NCBI GenBank assembly: GCA_050013075.1
Contig: JBEKFZ010000023.1
Location: 1-50,588, forward strand
Source of the DNA: JBEKIK01 sp050013075
GTDB taxonomy: Bacteria; Planctomycetota; Planctomycetia; Pirellulales; Thermoguttaceae
Direction: 5' to 3'
DNA: 50,588 bases
Numbering within the stretch: the stretch's first letter is position 1; the number at the start of each line of letters is the position of its first letter. The translations under genes were made by a program, and so were the position numbers. A model generated the notes under the pieces. It was not told the origin of the DNA, did not search any database, and saw only the letters and a program-made list of their open reading frames with translations. Of this stretch, positions 1 through 8,117 are shown in pieces.

Positions 1-2
1 AA

Positions 3-89
3 CAAACAATTACCATCAACTCGGCCACCAAAGCCGACCTGTATGAATTGATTCAACAATTGGAAAATTACCTAAATCTCGCTGTTTGA
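3..89 (+). CDS. C-terminal tail of an upstream gene (partial)
   Basis: One frame is open from the left edge of the window to a TGA at 87-89 and gives 28 residues ending in NYLNLAV. The segment is helical-looking (DLYELIQQLENYL). The other two forward frames stop earlier, at about 45-51. The gene begins outside the window and no family can be assigned from so short a tail. It could also be chance read-through. Confidence 0.35.
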   Translation, partial: QTITINSATKADLYELIQQLENYLNLAV

Positions 90-118
90 ACAGCGCGAAA
101 ACCTGCGAAAGTTCAGAT

Positions 119-242
119 AAGAAACTATCCGAAAAGTCCATTTGTCATCCTGAGCGAAGCGAAGGATCTCATCGGATAGGTATTTTCCCCCGGATTCTTC
201 GCTCCGCTCAGAATGACGGGAAAGGTTTTCGGATAGTTTCTT
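119..242. repeat. MITE-like imperfect palindrome with perfect 17-bp terminal inverted repeats
   Basis: The ends at 119-135 and 226-242 are exact 17-bp reverse complements beginning AAGAAACTATCCG. Inside them, 144-168 (GTCATCCTGAGCGAAGCG...) pairs with about 194-218 with roughly three mismatches, so the whole element can fold into one long hairpin. There is no coding capacity. It looks like a non-autonomous mobile or REP-like element. It lies just upstream of the small gene at 298 and could supply a hairpin to that transcript. Confidence 0.7.
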
Positions 243-297
243 AGTGGTTTTAAGGGTTTACAAAACATCCACATATGATAAAGCGGAGGAGAAGATC

Positions 298-498
298 ATG
301 AGCGAACAAAAGTTTCCGCCCGGCTGGGACGCCGACCGAGTGCAACGCTTGATTGCCCATTACGAAGCGTTGGATGAGGAATCCCAAGTGGCCGAAGATG
401 AGACCGCCTTGGATTCGCAAGGCCAAACCACGGTGGTCGTTCCCATGGAATTCGTTCCCGCTATTCGGGAGATGCTTGCTCAAAAAAGCTCAGGTTGA
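298..498 (+). CDS. small acidic protein of unknown function (66 aa)
   Basis: A 66-residue protein starting at the ATG at 298, chosen because GGAGGA at 285-290 lies 7 bases upstream; an in-frame extension to 244 lacks such a site. The sequence reads PPGWDADRVQRLIAHYEALDEESQVAEDE and then VVVPMEFVPAIREMLAQ, a compact helical protein. Similar small GWD...RV...HYE proteins occur as orphan or antitoxin-like genes in many bacteria, but I cannot name the family with certainty. No toxin partner follows. Possibly an orphan antitoxin (inference). Confidence 0.65.
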   Translation: MSEQKFPPGWDADRVQRLIAHYEALDEESQVAEDETALDSQGQTTVVVPMEFVPAIREMLAQKSSG

Positions 499-868
499 CT
501 GCTGCCGGTCTATTATGGCAGCTTCTTGGCGTTATCCGGACGACAAGATGTTATTCTAAATCATAATCTTCACCATAGATCAAACACACCACCGTTATGG
601 GGTGTTGACCGGGGTGTTATGGCAAACTAGAGTAAAGATTTCAAGTGGCTTTCAGGTATACGTGTTAAGAAATATCAATCACAACGCGACTTATGGTCGC
701 GGTTTTTGGTTTTCCGCCTATGGTATACAACCCCTCCCGCTTCCCTGCGGGTCGCGGCTAAACTAAAAACTGTAAACTGATAACTGAAAACCAATTAAAA
801 AACTCCCGGAGCAAGCGCCGGGGCTAAACGGTAAACTGAACACTGTAAACCGTAAACCGACAACATCG
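499..868. other. 370-bp intergenic region, repeat-rich leader of hisF
   Basis: No gene seen. It contains a hairpin around 687-702 (GCGAC TTATG GTCGC), a GCGGGTCGCGGCTAAACT element at 747-764, a heptamer array at 761-793, a CCGG-hairpin at 803-829 ending in GGGGCTAAAC, and a second heptamer array at 827-862 that stops 6 bases before the hisF ATG. No clear promoter or Shine-Dalgarno sequence was found. Confidence 0.6.
761..862. repeat. two degenerate heptamer arrays upstream of hisF
   Basis: At 761-793 the DNA divides into 7-base units such as AACTAAA, AACTGTA and AACTGAT. At 827-862 it divides into AACGGTA, AACTGAA, CACTGTA and AACCGTA. The phase is exact within each array, and the units vary at two or three positions. 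A CCGG hairpin with GGGGCTAAAC lies between the arrays. Confidence 0.75.
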
Positions 869-1666
869 ATGTTTGCCAAACGCGTTATCCCCTGCCTGGA
901 CGTTGATCGCGGGCGGGTTGTTAAGGGTACGAATTTCGTGAATCTCCGCGATGCGGGAGATCCGGTCCAGGTGGCTGCGCGGTACGAGGAGGAAGGGGCC
1001 GACGAACTGGTTTTTTTGGATATTACGGCCAGCCACGAAGGCCGGGACATCATGCTGGACGTGGTGTGGAGGACGGCGGAGGTGATTTTCATGCCCCTTA
1101 CCGTGGGGGGCGGCATCCGCACTATCGAGGACATCCGGGCCTTGCTCATAGCCGGGGCCGACAAGGTTTCGATCAATTCGGCCGCCTGCCGCAATCCCCA
1201 GTTCGTTTTCCAGGCCGCCCGGCGATTCGGAAGCCAGTGCATAGTAGTGAATATAGACCCAAAACGTGTTATAAAGGATAATAAGGAGTTTTGGGAGGTG
1301 CATATAAACGGCGGGCGCGTGCCCACGGGCTTGGAGGCCGTGGCCTGGGCCCGGGAGGTGGAGCGCCTGGGCGCCGGCGAGATCGTGCTTACCTCGATGG
1401 ACGCCGACGGGACAAAGGACGGTTACGATTTGGAAATTACCAAGGCCGTGACCGACGCGGTTACCATTCCGGTGGTGGCCAGCGGCGGAGCGGGATGTCC
1501 CGACCATTTGGCCGATGCCATCCTACTGGGCGGCGCGGACGCCGCCTTGGCCGCCAGCATTTTTCATTACGGGGAATATACGATCGACGAGACAAAACAA
1601 GTGATGGCCCGGCGCGGGATACACGTAAGAATGAAGGCAGAAGGCAGAACGCAGAATGCAGAATGA
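869..1666 (+). CDS. hisF: imidazole glycerol phosphate synthase cyclase subunit HisF
   Basis: HisF is the (beta/alpha)8 cyclase half of the HisH-HisF complex. It turns PRFAR plus HisH-derived ammonia into imidazole glycerol phosphate and AICAR in histidine biosynthesis (cytoplasm). The catalytic aspartates are both present: Asp11 in CLDVD and Asp130 in VNIDPK. The phosphate-binding GGGIR (80-84) and ASGGAG (204-209) loops are also visible. At 265 residues it is about a dozen longer than usual, and the extra tail (after GIHVR, residues 251-265) is encoded by an intergenic heptamer array that also supplies the stop codon. No other his gene is nearby; the AICAR product feeds PurH, encoded at 30.8-32.4 kb. 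The ATG at 869 follows a heptamer array and has no clear Shine-Dalgarno sequence. Confidence 0.97.
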   Translation: MFAKRVIPCLDVDRGRVVKGTNFVNLRDAGDPVQVAARYEEEGADELVFLDITASHEGRDIMLDVVWRTAEVIFMPLTVGGGIRTIEDIRALLIAGADKVSINSAACRNPQFVFQAARRFGSQCIVVNIDPKRVIKDNKEFWEVHINGGRVPTGLEAVAWAREVERLGAGEIVLTSMDADGTKDGYDLEITKAVTDAVTIPVVASGGAGCPDHLADAILLGGADAALAASIFHYGEYTIDETKQVMARRGIHVRMKAEGRTQNAE

Positions 1667-1689
1667 AAAACTAAAAACAACTCACAACT
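1634..1689. repeat. heptamer array running out of the hisF 3' end
   Basis: Units AAGGCAG (twice), AACGCAG, AATGCAG, AATGAAA, AACTAAA, AACAACT and CACAACT follow each other in perfect 7-base phase. The first four encode the last residues of HisF, and the stop codon TGA lies inside the array. Confidence 0.75.
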
Positions 1690-1741
1690 CCCGGCACAAG
1701 TGCATGGGCCGGACTATTTTTATAATAAACAAACAAATCCA

Positions 1742-1776
1742 CTGACCATTGTCCACCGCCCACTAATTCTTAATCC
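1742..1776. repeat. heptamer array directly before the pilT-like start
   Basis: Units CTGACCA, TTGTCCA, CCGCCCA, CTAATTC and TTAATCC are in 7-base phase and end 2 bases before the ATG at 1779. A close relative of this array lies at 29991-30039, at the trpC end. Confidence 0.65.
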
Positions 1777-1778
1777 CC

Positions 1779-2933
1779 ATGGCAAGCATAAACGAAGCTG
1801 ACGCGAAAAAATTTCTCGGCAAGCACCAGGATTTTGAAATCGACAAGTTGTTTCGCGCGCTGGTGAAGTTGGAGGGGAGCGATCTTCATTTGAAGGTGGG
1901 TTTGGCGCCTTATGTGCGAGTGAACGGATCGCTTCGGCCGCTTAATCGCGATCCGATAGACGAAGAAGAAATGCTGCGGTTGATTTTACCGATGCTGAAA
2001 CTGCAGGAGCGTCGGGAGCGGATTTTCGAGGAAGACGGCGGCGTGGATTTCGCCTACACCTTGAAGGTCGATAACAATATATGGCGGTTCCGCGTCAACG
2101 TGTTGCAGCAATTGGGTCACATCGGAATGGTCGCCCGGCGGGTGAACAACTACATTCCCAATTTTGAAAGCCTGCACCTGCCGCCGCAATTGGAGGAACT
2201 TTGCAAGTTCAGCCAGGGGATGGTCCTGCTGGCGGGCATAACCGGATCGGGCAAGAGCACCACCATCGCCTCGATGCTGGACTGGATCAATCGCCATTAT
2301 CGCCGGCACATTCTCACGCTCGAGGACCCAATTGAGTTCACCTTCACCGAAGATAAATGCCTGATAAACCAGCGCGAGATCGGCATGGACGTAAAGGATT
2401 TCATAATCGGCATGAAACACGCGGTGCGCGAGGACCCCGACGTGATGTTGGTGGGCGAAATGCGGGACCGGGAGACGTTCGAAACGGCCATTCAGGCGGC
2501 GGAGACCGGACATTTGGTGTTCGGCACGATCCACGCCTCGACCGCGGCGAGCACCATCAGCCGTATTCTCGACCTGTTCCCGCAAACCATGCACTCGGCC
2601 ATCCGCAGCGCATTGGTTTTCAACATGCGGGGGATCATCGCCCAGAAGCTGCTGCCTTCGATCAAGCAGGGGGTGGGCCGGGTACCCACGTGCGAAATCA
2701 TGAACTTCACGCCCACCGTGCGCAAACTTATTTTGGAGGAGGAGGACGACAAGCTCCCTGACGCCATCCGCATCGGCAAAGACGACGGCATGCAGGATTT
2801 CGCCTGGAGCTTGAAACAGCTTGTCGAAACCGACCTGATCGACCGTGCGACGGCCTTCGAGGCGGCGCCCAACGCCGAAGCCCTGAAAATGGCCCTTAAG
2901 GGCATTGAATTCCACGAATCCGGGATGCTGTAA
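1779..2933 (+). CDS. pilT: PilT-like type IV pilus / type II secretion ATPase
   Basis: A 384-residue secretion ATPase of the PilT/GspE family, expected to be a cytoplasmic hexamer that powers pilus retraction or a related process. All catalytic elements are intact: Walker A GITGSGKST at 153-161, Asp box LTLEDPIEF at 179-187, Walker B DVMLVGEMRD at 221-230 and His box TGHLVFGTIHAS at 243-254. The length and the VGEMRD motif fit PilT better than PilB. The N-terminal domain (20-130) is PAS-like as in PilT. The stop overlaps the next start by one base (TAATG), so the two proteins are translationally coupled. No pilin, PilC or PilQ gene is in the window. Whether it drives true twitching or another machine is open. 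Confidence 0.9.
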   Translation: MASINEADAKKFLGKHQDFEIDKLFRALVKLEGSDLHLKVGLAPYVRVNGSLRPLNRDPIDEEEMLRLILPMLKLQERRERIFEEDGGVDFAYTLKVDNNIWRFRVNVLQQLGHIGMVARRVNNYIPNFESLHLPPQLEELCKFSQGMVLLAGITGSGKSTTIASMLDWINRHYRRHILTLEDPIEFTFTEDKCLINQREIGMDVKDFIIGMKHAVREDPDVMLVGEMRDRETFETAIQAAETGHLVFGTIHASTAASTISRILDLFPQTMHSAIRSALVFNMRGIIAQKLLPSIKQGVGRVPTCEIMNFTPTVRKLILEEEDDKLPDAIRIGKDDGMQDFAWSLKQLVETDLIDRATAFEAAPNAEALKMALKGIEFHESGML

Positions 2934-4693
2934 TGCGCCGTTTCCTAATAATATCAGCGGTTGTTGCGTTTGTTGTTATTTTCTGTGCTGGCGATCTGCT
3001 GGCGGCCGGCGAATGGCCGGCCATGCCCATCGCCCCCAGAGGCTGGCGCGGTCACGGCTTTTATTTTAGTTGGCCGAAGATTATTGCCTGTTGGTTTTTG
3101 TTCATGCTGTGGGTGAAAACCACCGACTGGGTAAACGTCGACTGCCAGGAACTGAAGGCGATGGATTATCTGCGCTGGAATCCGATTATCTTCGGCACGT
3201 TCCTGGGGGCTTTTGTCCTGAACTGGCTGATCCCTTATTTTTGGGTGGGATTTATCTTGTTGTTTCTGGCCTACATGGCGCCGCTTACAGCGTTCATTAT
3301 CATTCGCAATTCGAAGGTCACCAACGACCAACAGGTGCTGACTCCGGAGCATATCCGCTACTTGGGGGCTTTTTACTTGAACAAGATGGGCATGGACATT
3401 TCCTACGAGAAGCCCGATCCGCACGAGGCCGGCCCGCCGGTGAAGGTATTTGCTCAGGGCGGGGTGGACGAGCGGATCAACGGGGCCAGGTTATTGGCCG
3501 CCCGGCAAGCGCCCGGCTTGCGCACGGCCCGGGAAATTCTGGCCGATGCCCTTGGTTTCCGCTCCACGGCGATCATGCTCGATTTTATCGCGCAGTCGGT
3601 GGCGATGAACATCATGGTCGACGGGGTGTGGCTGCCGCGCGAAGGCATGGACCGCGAAGAGGCCGACCCGGCGCTTGTGGCCTTGAAACTTCTCAGCGGA
3701 CTGAATCCGCAGGATCGCCAGAACAGGCAGGAGGGCACGTTCGCGGCCGAATTCAAATCGACTCGTTATTCGGCCACGCTGGCCACGCAAGGAACGCCCA
3801 AGGGCGAGCGGGCAGTGGTGCAATTCGCGGAAAAGAAAATCCGCTTCAAAACCCTGGATGAACTGGGCATGCGCCCCAAAATGCAGGAACAACTCAAGGA
3901 ACTTCTGGCGCTTACGAAAGGCTTTCTGCTTTTCAGCGCGCTGCCGGCCAACGGACTGCGGAGTTCGACGGGCGTGATTTTGCACTGCACCGACCGTTTT
4001 ACCCGCGAGTTCGCCGCCCTGGAAGAGGAAAACAACCGCTATGAACCCGTGGAAAACGTGGCGGTGACCACCTACAGCGCGGCATCGGGCCAAACGCCCG
4101 CCGACCTGTTGATCAAGCTCTTCCGCATGGAGCCGAACGTGGTGATCGTGCGCGATCTGGTCAACGCGCAGACGGTGAGCATGATGTGCCGGGAGATCGT
4201 CGAAGACCGGTTGATGATAAGCACCATTCGGGCCAAGGACTGCGCGGACGCCATGTTGCGGGTGTTGGCCATGGACGTGCCGCCTTTGGAATTCGCCAAG
4301 GTCGTTTCCGGGGTGCTTTGTCAGCGGCTTGTGCGGAAACTGTGCGAGTCGTGCAAGGAAGCATATCAACCCGCCCCGCAAATACTGCAACAATTGGGCA
4401 TTCCCGAGGGTCGCATTCCCGCTTTTTATCGGCCCCGCCCGGCCGACCCGGACCGGCCCAAGGAAATTTGCGAAAAATGCAGCGGCGTGGGCTATTACGG
4501 CAGGACGGCGATTTTAGAGTTATTGACCGTCGGCGACAATTCACGCAGGATTTTAGCGACCAATCCCAAAATAGATTTGTTGCGCCAAGCCGCCCGCAAA
4601 GACGGCATGGTCAGCTTGCAGGAAGAAGGAGTCCTGCTGGTGGCCAAGGGCGTTACTTCCCTGCCCGAGTTGATGAGGGTGTTGAAACAGTGA
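2933..4693 (+). CDS. membrane-anchored PilB/GspE-like protein with degenerate ATPase motifs
   Basis: 586 residues. An N-terminal signal-like segment (1-25) and about two or three membrane helices (48-62, 84-104, 104-125) precede a PilB/GspE-type cytoplasmic part (about 200-586). The family frame is recognisable: LGMRP at 311-315, then CQRLVRKLCESCKE (463-476) and CEKCSGVGYYGRTAILELL (513-531), with the four zinc-binding cysteines C471, C474, C513 and C516. The nucleotide motifs are lost. The P-loop reads PANGLRSST (338-346, Arg343 where Lys is needed). The Asp box glutamate is replaced by TTYSAAS. Walker B reads VVIVRDLVNAQT (403-414) without the GE pair. The His box reads MISTIRAKD. It therefore probably cannot hydrolyse ATP and may be a structural or regulatory partner of the coupled PilT-like ATPase (inference). 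Confidence 0.85.
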   Translation: MRRFLIISAVVAFVVIFCAGDLLAAGEWPAMPIAPRGWRGHGFYFSWPKIIACWFLFMLWVKTTDWVNVDCQELKAMDYLRWNPIIFGTFLGAFVLNWLIPYFWVGFILLFLAYMAPLTAFIIIRNSKVTNDQQVLTPEHIRYLGAFYLNKMGMDISYEKPDPHEAGPPVKVFAQGGVDERINGARLLAARQAPGLRTAREILADALGFRSTAIMLDFIAQSVAMNIMVDGVWLPREGMDREEADPALVALKLLSGLNPQDRQNRQEGTFAAEFKSTRYSATLATQGTPKGERAVVQFAEKKIRFKTLDELGMRPKMQEQLKELLALTKGFLLFSALPANGLRSSTGVILHCTDRFTREFAALEEENNRYEPVENVAVTTYSAASGQTPADLLIKLFRMEPNVVIVRDLVNAQTVSMMCREIVEDRLMISTIRAKDCADAMLRVLAMDVPPLEFAKVVSGVLCQRLVRKLCESCKEAYQPAPQILQQLGIPEGRIPAFYRPRPADPDRPKEICEKCSGVGYYGRTAILELLTVGDNSRRILATNPKIDLLRQAARKDGMVSLQEEGVLLVAKGVTSLPELMRVLKQ

Positions 4694-4699
4694 AAAGTT

Positions 4700-4748
4700 A
4701 ACAGTTTACAGTGAACTGTAAACCGTGAACCAGAAACTATAAACACAA
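4700..4748. repeat. heptamer array between the pseudo-ATPase and CvpA-like genes
   Basis: Units AACAGTT, TACAGTG, AACTGTA, AACCGTG, AACCAGA and AACTATA are in exact 7-base phase. The part at about 4701-4724 is also a short inverted repeat (ACAGTTTACAG against CTGTAAAC). Confidence 0.65.
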
Positions 4749-4766
4749 AGGTTTTTAGATATTGGC

Positions 4767-5405
4767 ATGATTACCACGGTATTGATGTTGGTCATTCTCT
4801 TTGCCTGTGCGGCGATGCTGTATAACGACGGCATGTGGAGCAATTCCATCCGGCTGATAAATACGATCACCGCGGGATTGCTGGCAATGAACTTTTTCGA
4901 GCCGGTGGCCGATTGGCTGGAGCAACAGGCGCCCACTTACGGCTACTTTTGCGATTTTATCGCCCTATGGGGGTTATTCATCGTTTTTTCCTTGATCTTT
5001 CGACTTGCCACCGACAGGCTGTCGAATGTGAAAGTGAAGTTTCTCAAGATGGCCGATCAGATCGGCAGCGGGGTTTTGGCTCTGTGGATCGGCTGGGTGA
5101 TGGTGTGCTTCACGATGGCGAGCTTGCACACCGCTCCGCTGGCGCGAAATTGCCTTGCCGAGAGTTTCCAGCCGGAAGAGCGGATGTTTATGGGATTTGC
5201 TCCCGATCGTCAATGGCTGGGATTCACGCAAAAAATGTCGCAGGGGCCTTACGAGCGATCCGTCAGCGAGGCTGAGTGGAAGGCGGAAAAAACGATTTTC
5301 GACCCGCATGGCGAATTTCTTCCCAAATACGCCACCCGGCGGGCGACTCTGGAGAGCAACGTCAAGACTAAAGGCTCACTTAAAGTTAGTGCCTCTGGAA
5401 CGTGA
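4767..5405 (+). CDS. CvpA-family-like integral membrane protein
   Basis: 212 residues with four predicted membrane helices at about 2-18, 31-47, 60-80 and 88-108, followed by a soluble tail that ends in a charged region. The helix spacing resembles the CvpA family (colicin V production / envelope protein), and planctomycetes carry such proteins. No catalytic motif is visible. It lies downstream of the pilT-like pair on the same strand and is followed after 10 bases by another membrane protein, so the four genes may be one transcript. The family call is moderate. Confidence 0.65.
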   Translation: MITTVLMLVILFACAAMLYNDGMWSNSIRLINTITAGLLAMNFFEPVADWLEQQAPTYGYFCDFIALWGLFIVFSLIFRLATDRLSNVKVKFLKMADQIGSGVLALWIGWVMVCFTMASLHTAPLARNCLAESFQPEERMFMGFAPDRQWLGFTQKMSQGPYERSVSEAEWKAEKTIFDPHGEFLPKYATRRATLESNVKTKGSLKVSASGT

Positions 5406-5415
5406 TTGCAAAATT

Positions 5416-6192
5416 ATGTCCCCCGACATCCGCCAGCCCCGCGTAACCGAGCAAACCGATGCGGAACTTGCCGAGTATCGGTCGATTAGCGGCTGGGCCG
5501 TGGCGGGATTGATCCTCGGCCTGCTCTCGCCCTTGGCCTTGGCCGATCCGTTGCTCTGGGCGTTGCCCATTGCCGCGGGCGTCGTTTGCGTCCTGGCGTT
5601 CAGCCGGATCAGGCAAAACGCTCCGGGGCTGATCGGGCGCAAGGCCGCCTTGGCCGGTCTGTGGCTGGCGGTGTTTTCACTTAGCGCCGCATACGGCGAT
5701 TGGCTTTATTATCGCTGGCGCATCAGGGACGAAGCCCGGCAAGTCGCCCTGTTTTGGTTCGAGTTGCTGGCCCAGAATCGGCCGGAATTGGCTTTCCAAT
5801 TGACCCTATATCCACAACAGCGTCGCCCCTTTGACGAGCGAATTTGGAATTTTTACGTGGATTCGGAGAAAGATAAAGTTAAATGGTTCACGGCCTTGAA
5901 AAATTACGTTGCGCCGGGCAAGGAGGGGGAACCGCCCAATCTGGTGCGTACTCTGTTGGCTTTGGGCGATTCGGCCGACGTGCGCTACGTAAGCACGCTC
6001 GATCAGTTTTTCATGGAGCCATATTATATAGTCGAGCAGTTGTATGCCGTGACTTTTGTCGAATCGGGCGGGAAAAAGACCTTCTTCGTCAGCATCCGGC
6101 TGGCTCGCATTGGCGCCAGCGGCGAACACGCAGGATGGAAAATAATCGGCGCCCAAGGCGGCGTGGATGAGAATGGGAAGACGCCTTCATAG
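5416..6192 (+). CDS. membrane protein with DUF4190-like N-terminus, unknown function
   Basis: 258 residues from the ATG at 5416. The frame stays open upstream to 5155, but that part overlaps the CvpA-like gene and is rejected. Residues 26-70 form two membrane helices with a small-residue-rich pattern as in DUF4190, and a third helix lies at about 76-95 (LAGLWLAVFSLSAAYGDW). The rest (100-258) is a soluble alpha/beta region ending in AGWKIIGAQGG, resembling the NTF2-like tails of planctomycete membrane proteins (inference). Function unknown. Confidence 0.75.
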   Translation: MSPDIRQPRVTEQTDAELAEYRSISGWAVAGLILGLLSPLALADPLLWALPIAAGVVCVLAFSRIRQNAPGLIGRKAALAGLWLAVFSLSAAYGDWLYYRWRIRDEARQVALFWFELLAQNRPELAFQLTLYPQQRRPFDERIWNFYVDSEKDKVKWFTALKNYVAPGKEGEPPNLVRTLLALGDSADVRYVSTLDQFFMEPYYIVEQLYAVTFVESGGKKTFFVSIRLARIGASGEHAGWKIIGAQGGVDENGKTPS

Positions 6193-6219
6193 GCCGTTGT
6201 TTAAACGGGTTCCAATTGT

Positions 6220-7884
6220 TCACCAAGCCTTGCCGTTTTTTCGCTTTCCGCAGATGGAGACATCCATGCCCATTGCCCGGGCCATGGCGGCCTTGGCCAG
6301 CATTGCGGAGTCGGCCTCCTTGGCGCTTTGGGCATAAGCCACTTGGATGTGATTTGCTTTATGCTTGGCCATGAATTGATCGCGCGAAACGCCGTGGAGC
6401 ACGGCGTGCATGATGGGCCATTGGGGCGTGGTCAGGTCCCAGCGGCGTTGGGTTTCTTCCTGGGGCAGCTCCACGACCGAGGCCCGGCCCAGGTCCATTT
6501 TCAGTTTGTCGCCCTCGACGAATATCCGCGACCAGACGATTTCGCCGGGCTTGGAAACGCCCTTTATCGACCCGCCGCCCAGGCGGAAGTACATGGCCGG
6601 CTGGCGCTGGCTGGTGGCGCCGGACCAGCCGCCGATTAAATGGGCCGGGGGGACCGACCCGGAGATCTCGAAGACCCACACGTAGTCTTTCACCGTGCCC
6701 GAGAGGTCCCAATCGGCCCAGCGGACGTCGTGCAGGGTGCTTTCCACGGGCTGGCCCATGGCCTTGTGGACACGATAGGTCATCAAGGCGTCCAAGCCCG
6801 CGCACTCATCGACCTCGTTGAAGTGCGGCAGCGGTTCGCCCTCGAAAAGGATTCGATTGCCGTCGCGGCTTTTGACCGGCGGGCGTTCGGCGTTGTTCAG
6901 CGTGCCTTCGGCCAGATCGGAGGCCGGCAACAGGTCCTTCAGGCCTTGCTGGTATTGGATGCCGATTAAGTTGCAGCCGAAATCGTCGGCCATGCGCACC
7001 GCGGCGATGTACATCTTGCACTGTATAAGAATCTGGTTGTCGGTCAGATCGGTTTCCTCATTCGGACCGGTGAGGAACTTCATGCCGCGGTCTTCCATCC
7101 ACTGGCGGACCCCACGGGCCTGGTTGTCGTCGACTTGCGTGGTTTCATAATACAGTGCCGACTGGCTCATGCGTTCCTTATACACGCCCAGGGGGTTTAA
7201 GAGTTCGTCCGGGATGATGGCGTTGTACATGCCCATGCAGCCTTCGTCGAAGATGCCCATGATGGCTTTTTCGCGGGCGATTTGTTCGGCCAGGGTTTTG
7301 CCGAGTTTGCCTTCCGGCCCGGGGACCTTGATTTTTTTAAGCGGCGTGACGTGCTTTGTGGGATGCTTGACTTTGCCCTTGGCTAACCACTGTTTCAGGC
7401 CGGAGACGAACATTTTGTCGGTGAAATCCTCGCTCCAGAGCGTGGAGTATTTTTTGCCGGCCTTGGTCAGGCATCCGTTGAGGTTCAACATGCCGACCAG
7501 TCCCGGCCACGTGCCCGACCAGTTGGCCACGGTCAAAATCGGACCCCGATGCGAGAGCAATCCGGGCAGGACGTGATAAGAATACTGCCATACCGCTTCG
7601 GCCACGATGAGCTTGGCCGCGGGATCGATTGTAGCGAACACCTCCAGCCCTTCCTTTTGCGAGGCGATAAAACCGTGCTTTTGGTCTTCCTTGTACGGAT
7701 GTGCCCGGAGGAGTTCATAACCCGCCGCGGCAAGCGCCTTGGTCAATTCGTCTTCCAATTCTTTTTGTTTGGCCCAGCAATTTTGATTTGCCGACAATCG
7801 CAAATCGCCGCTGGCCACCAATAGAACTTGCTTTTTTCCGACTTTGGCGGGTTTGGTCAATTTCGGTATGGCGTACTTGGGCAT
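6220..7884 (-). CDS. L-fucose/L-arabinose isomerase-family protein
   Basis: 554 residues from the ATG complementary to 7882-7884, chosen because a GGAG lies about 9 bases upstream and the sequence MPKYAIPKL begins a compact domain; the longer frame to 8019 starts in repeat DNA. The overall organisation recalls the sugar isomerase fold: an N-terminal Rossmann-like region (VLLVASGDLRL), then PILTVANWSGTWPGLVGMLNLNG, GIFDEGCMGMYN and a C-terminal domain with the HAVLHGVSRDQFMAKHKANHIQVAYA segment. In this family the product interconverts aldose and ketose in the cytoplasm. The real substrate is unknown and some members may not be isomerases. It is flanked by nadB (divergent) and near the lut cluster, so a link to lactaldehyde from fucose is possible (inference). 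Confidence 0.8.
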   Translation of the reverse strand: MPKYAIPKLTKPAKVGKKQVLLVASGDLRLSANQNCWAKQKELEDELTKALAAAGYELLRAHPYKEDQKHGFIASQKEGLEVFATIDPAAKLIVAEAVWQYSYHVLPGLLSHRGPILTVANWSGTWPGLVGMLNLNGCLTKAGKKYSTLWSEDFTDKMFVSGLKQWLAKGKVKHPTKHVTPLKKIKVPGPEGKLGKTLAEQIAREKAIMGIFDEGCMGMYNAIIPDELLNPLGVYKERMSQSALYYETTQVDDNQARGVRQWMEDRGMKFLTGPNEETDLTDNQILIQCKMYIAAVRMADDFGCNLIGIQYQQGLKDLLPASDLAEGTLNNAERPPVKSRDGNRILFEGEPLPHFNEVDECAGLDALMTYRVHKAMGQPVESTLHDVRWADWDLSGTVKDYVWVFEISGSVPPAHLIGGWSGATSQRQPAMYFRLGGGSIKGVSKPGEIVWSRIFVEGDKLKMDLGRASVVELPQEETQRRWDLTTPQWPIMHAVLHGVSRDQFMAKHKANHIQVAYAQSAKEADSAMLAKAAMARAMGMDVSICGKRKNGKAW

Positions 7885-8060
7885 CGTTAATACTCCAAAA
7901 ATGATTAATATTGCGTAATTCTGTATCATATTAACCAAGCGACGAGTGAAAATAAAGCCCACCCGTAAATTGGGGCATTGGCACGGGAACCGGCTGTATC
8001 GATTCCCATTATTGTTCAATTAAAAAAACAATGCGTACATGATAGAATGTGTTTGAACGC

Positions 8061-8117
8061 GCGGCACAAGTGCCGCGGCTAAACATTCGCGACATACACT
8101 AACCACTAACCACTACA
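8061..8117. repeat. hairpin plus heptamer array before nadB
   Basis: A hairpin GCGGCACAAG/TGCCGC at 8061-8076 is followed by GGCTAAAC. Then three CACTAAC-type units (8097-8103, 8104-8110 and 8111-8117) end exactly at the nadB ATG. Confidence 0.65.

Noticed and set aside
309..498. Toxin partner for the 66-residue protein at 298
   Set aside because: No second reading frame of fitting length lies on either side.
5155..5415. Longer N-terminus for the DUF4190-like protein
   Set aside because: That stretch is the CvpA-like gene read in another frame; the ATG at 5416 starts the clear membrane protein.
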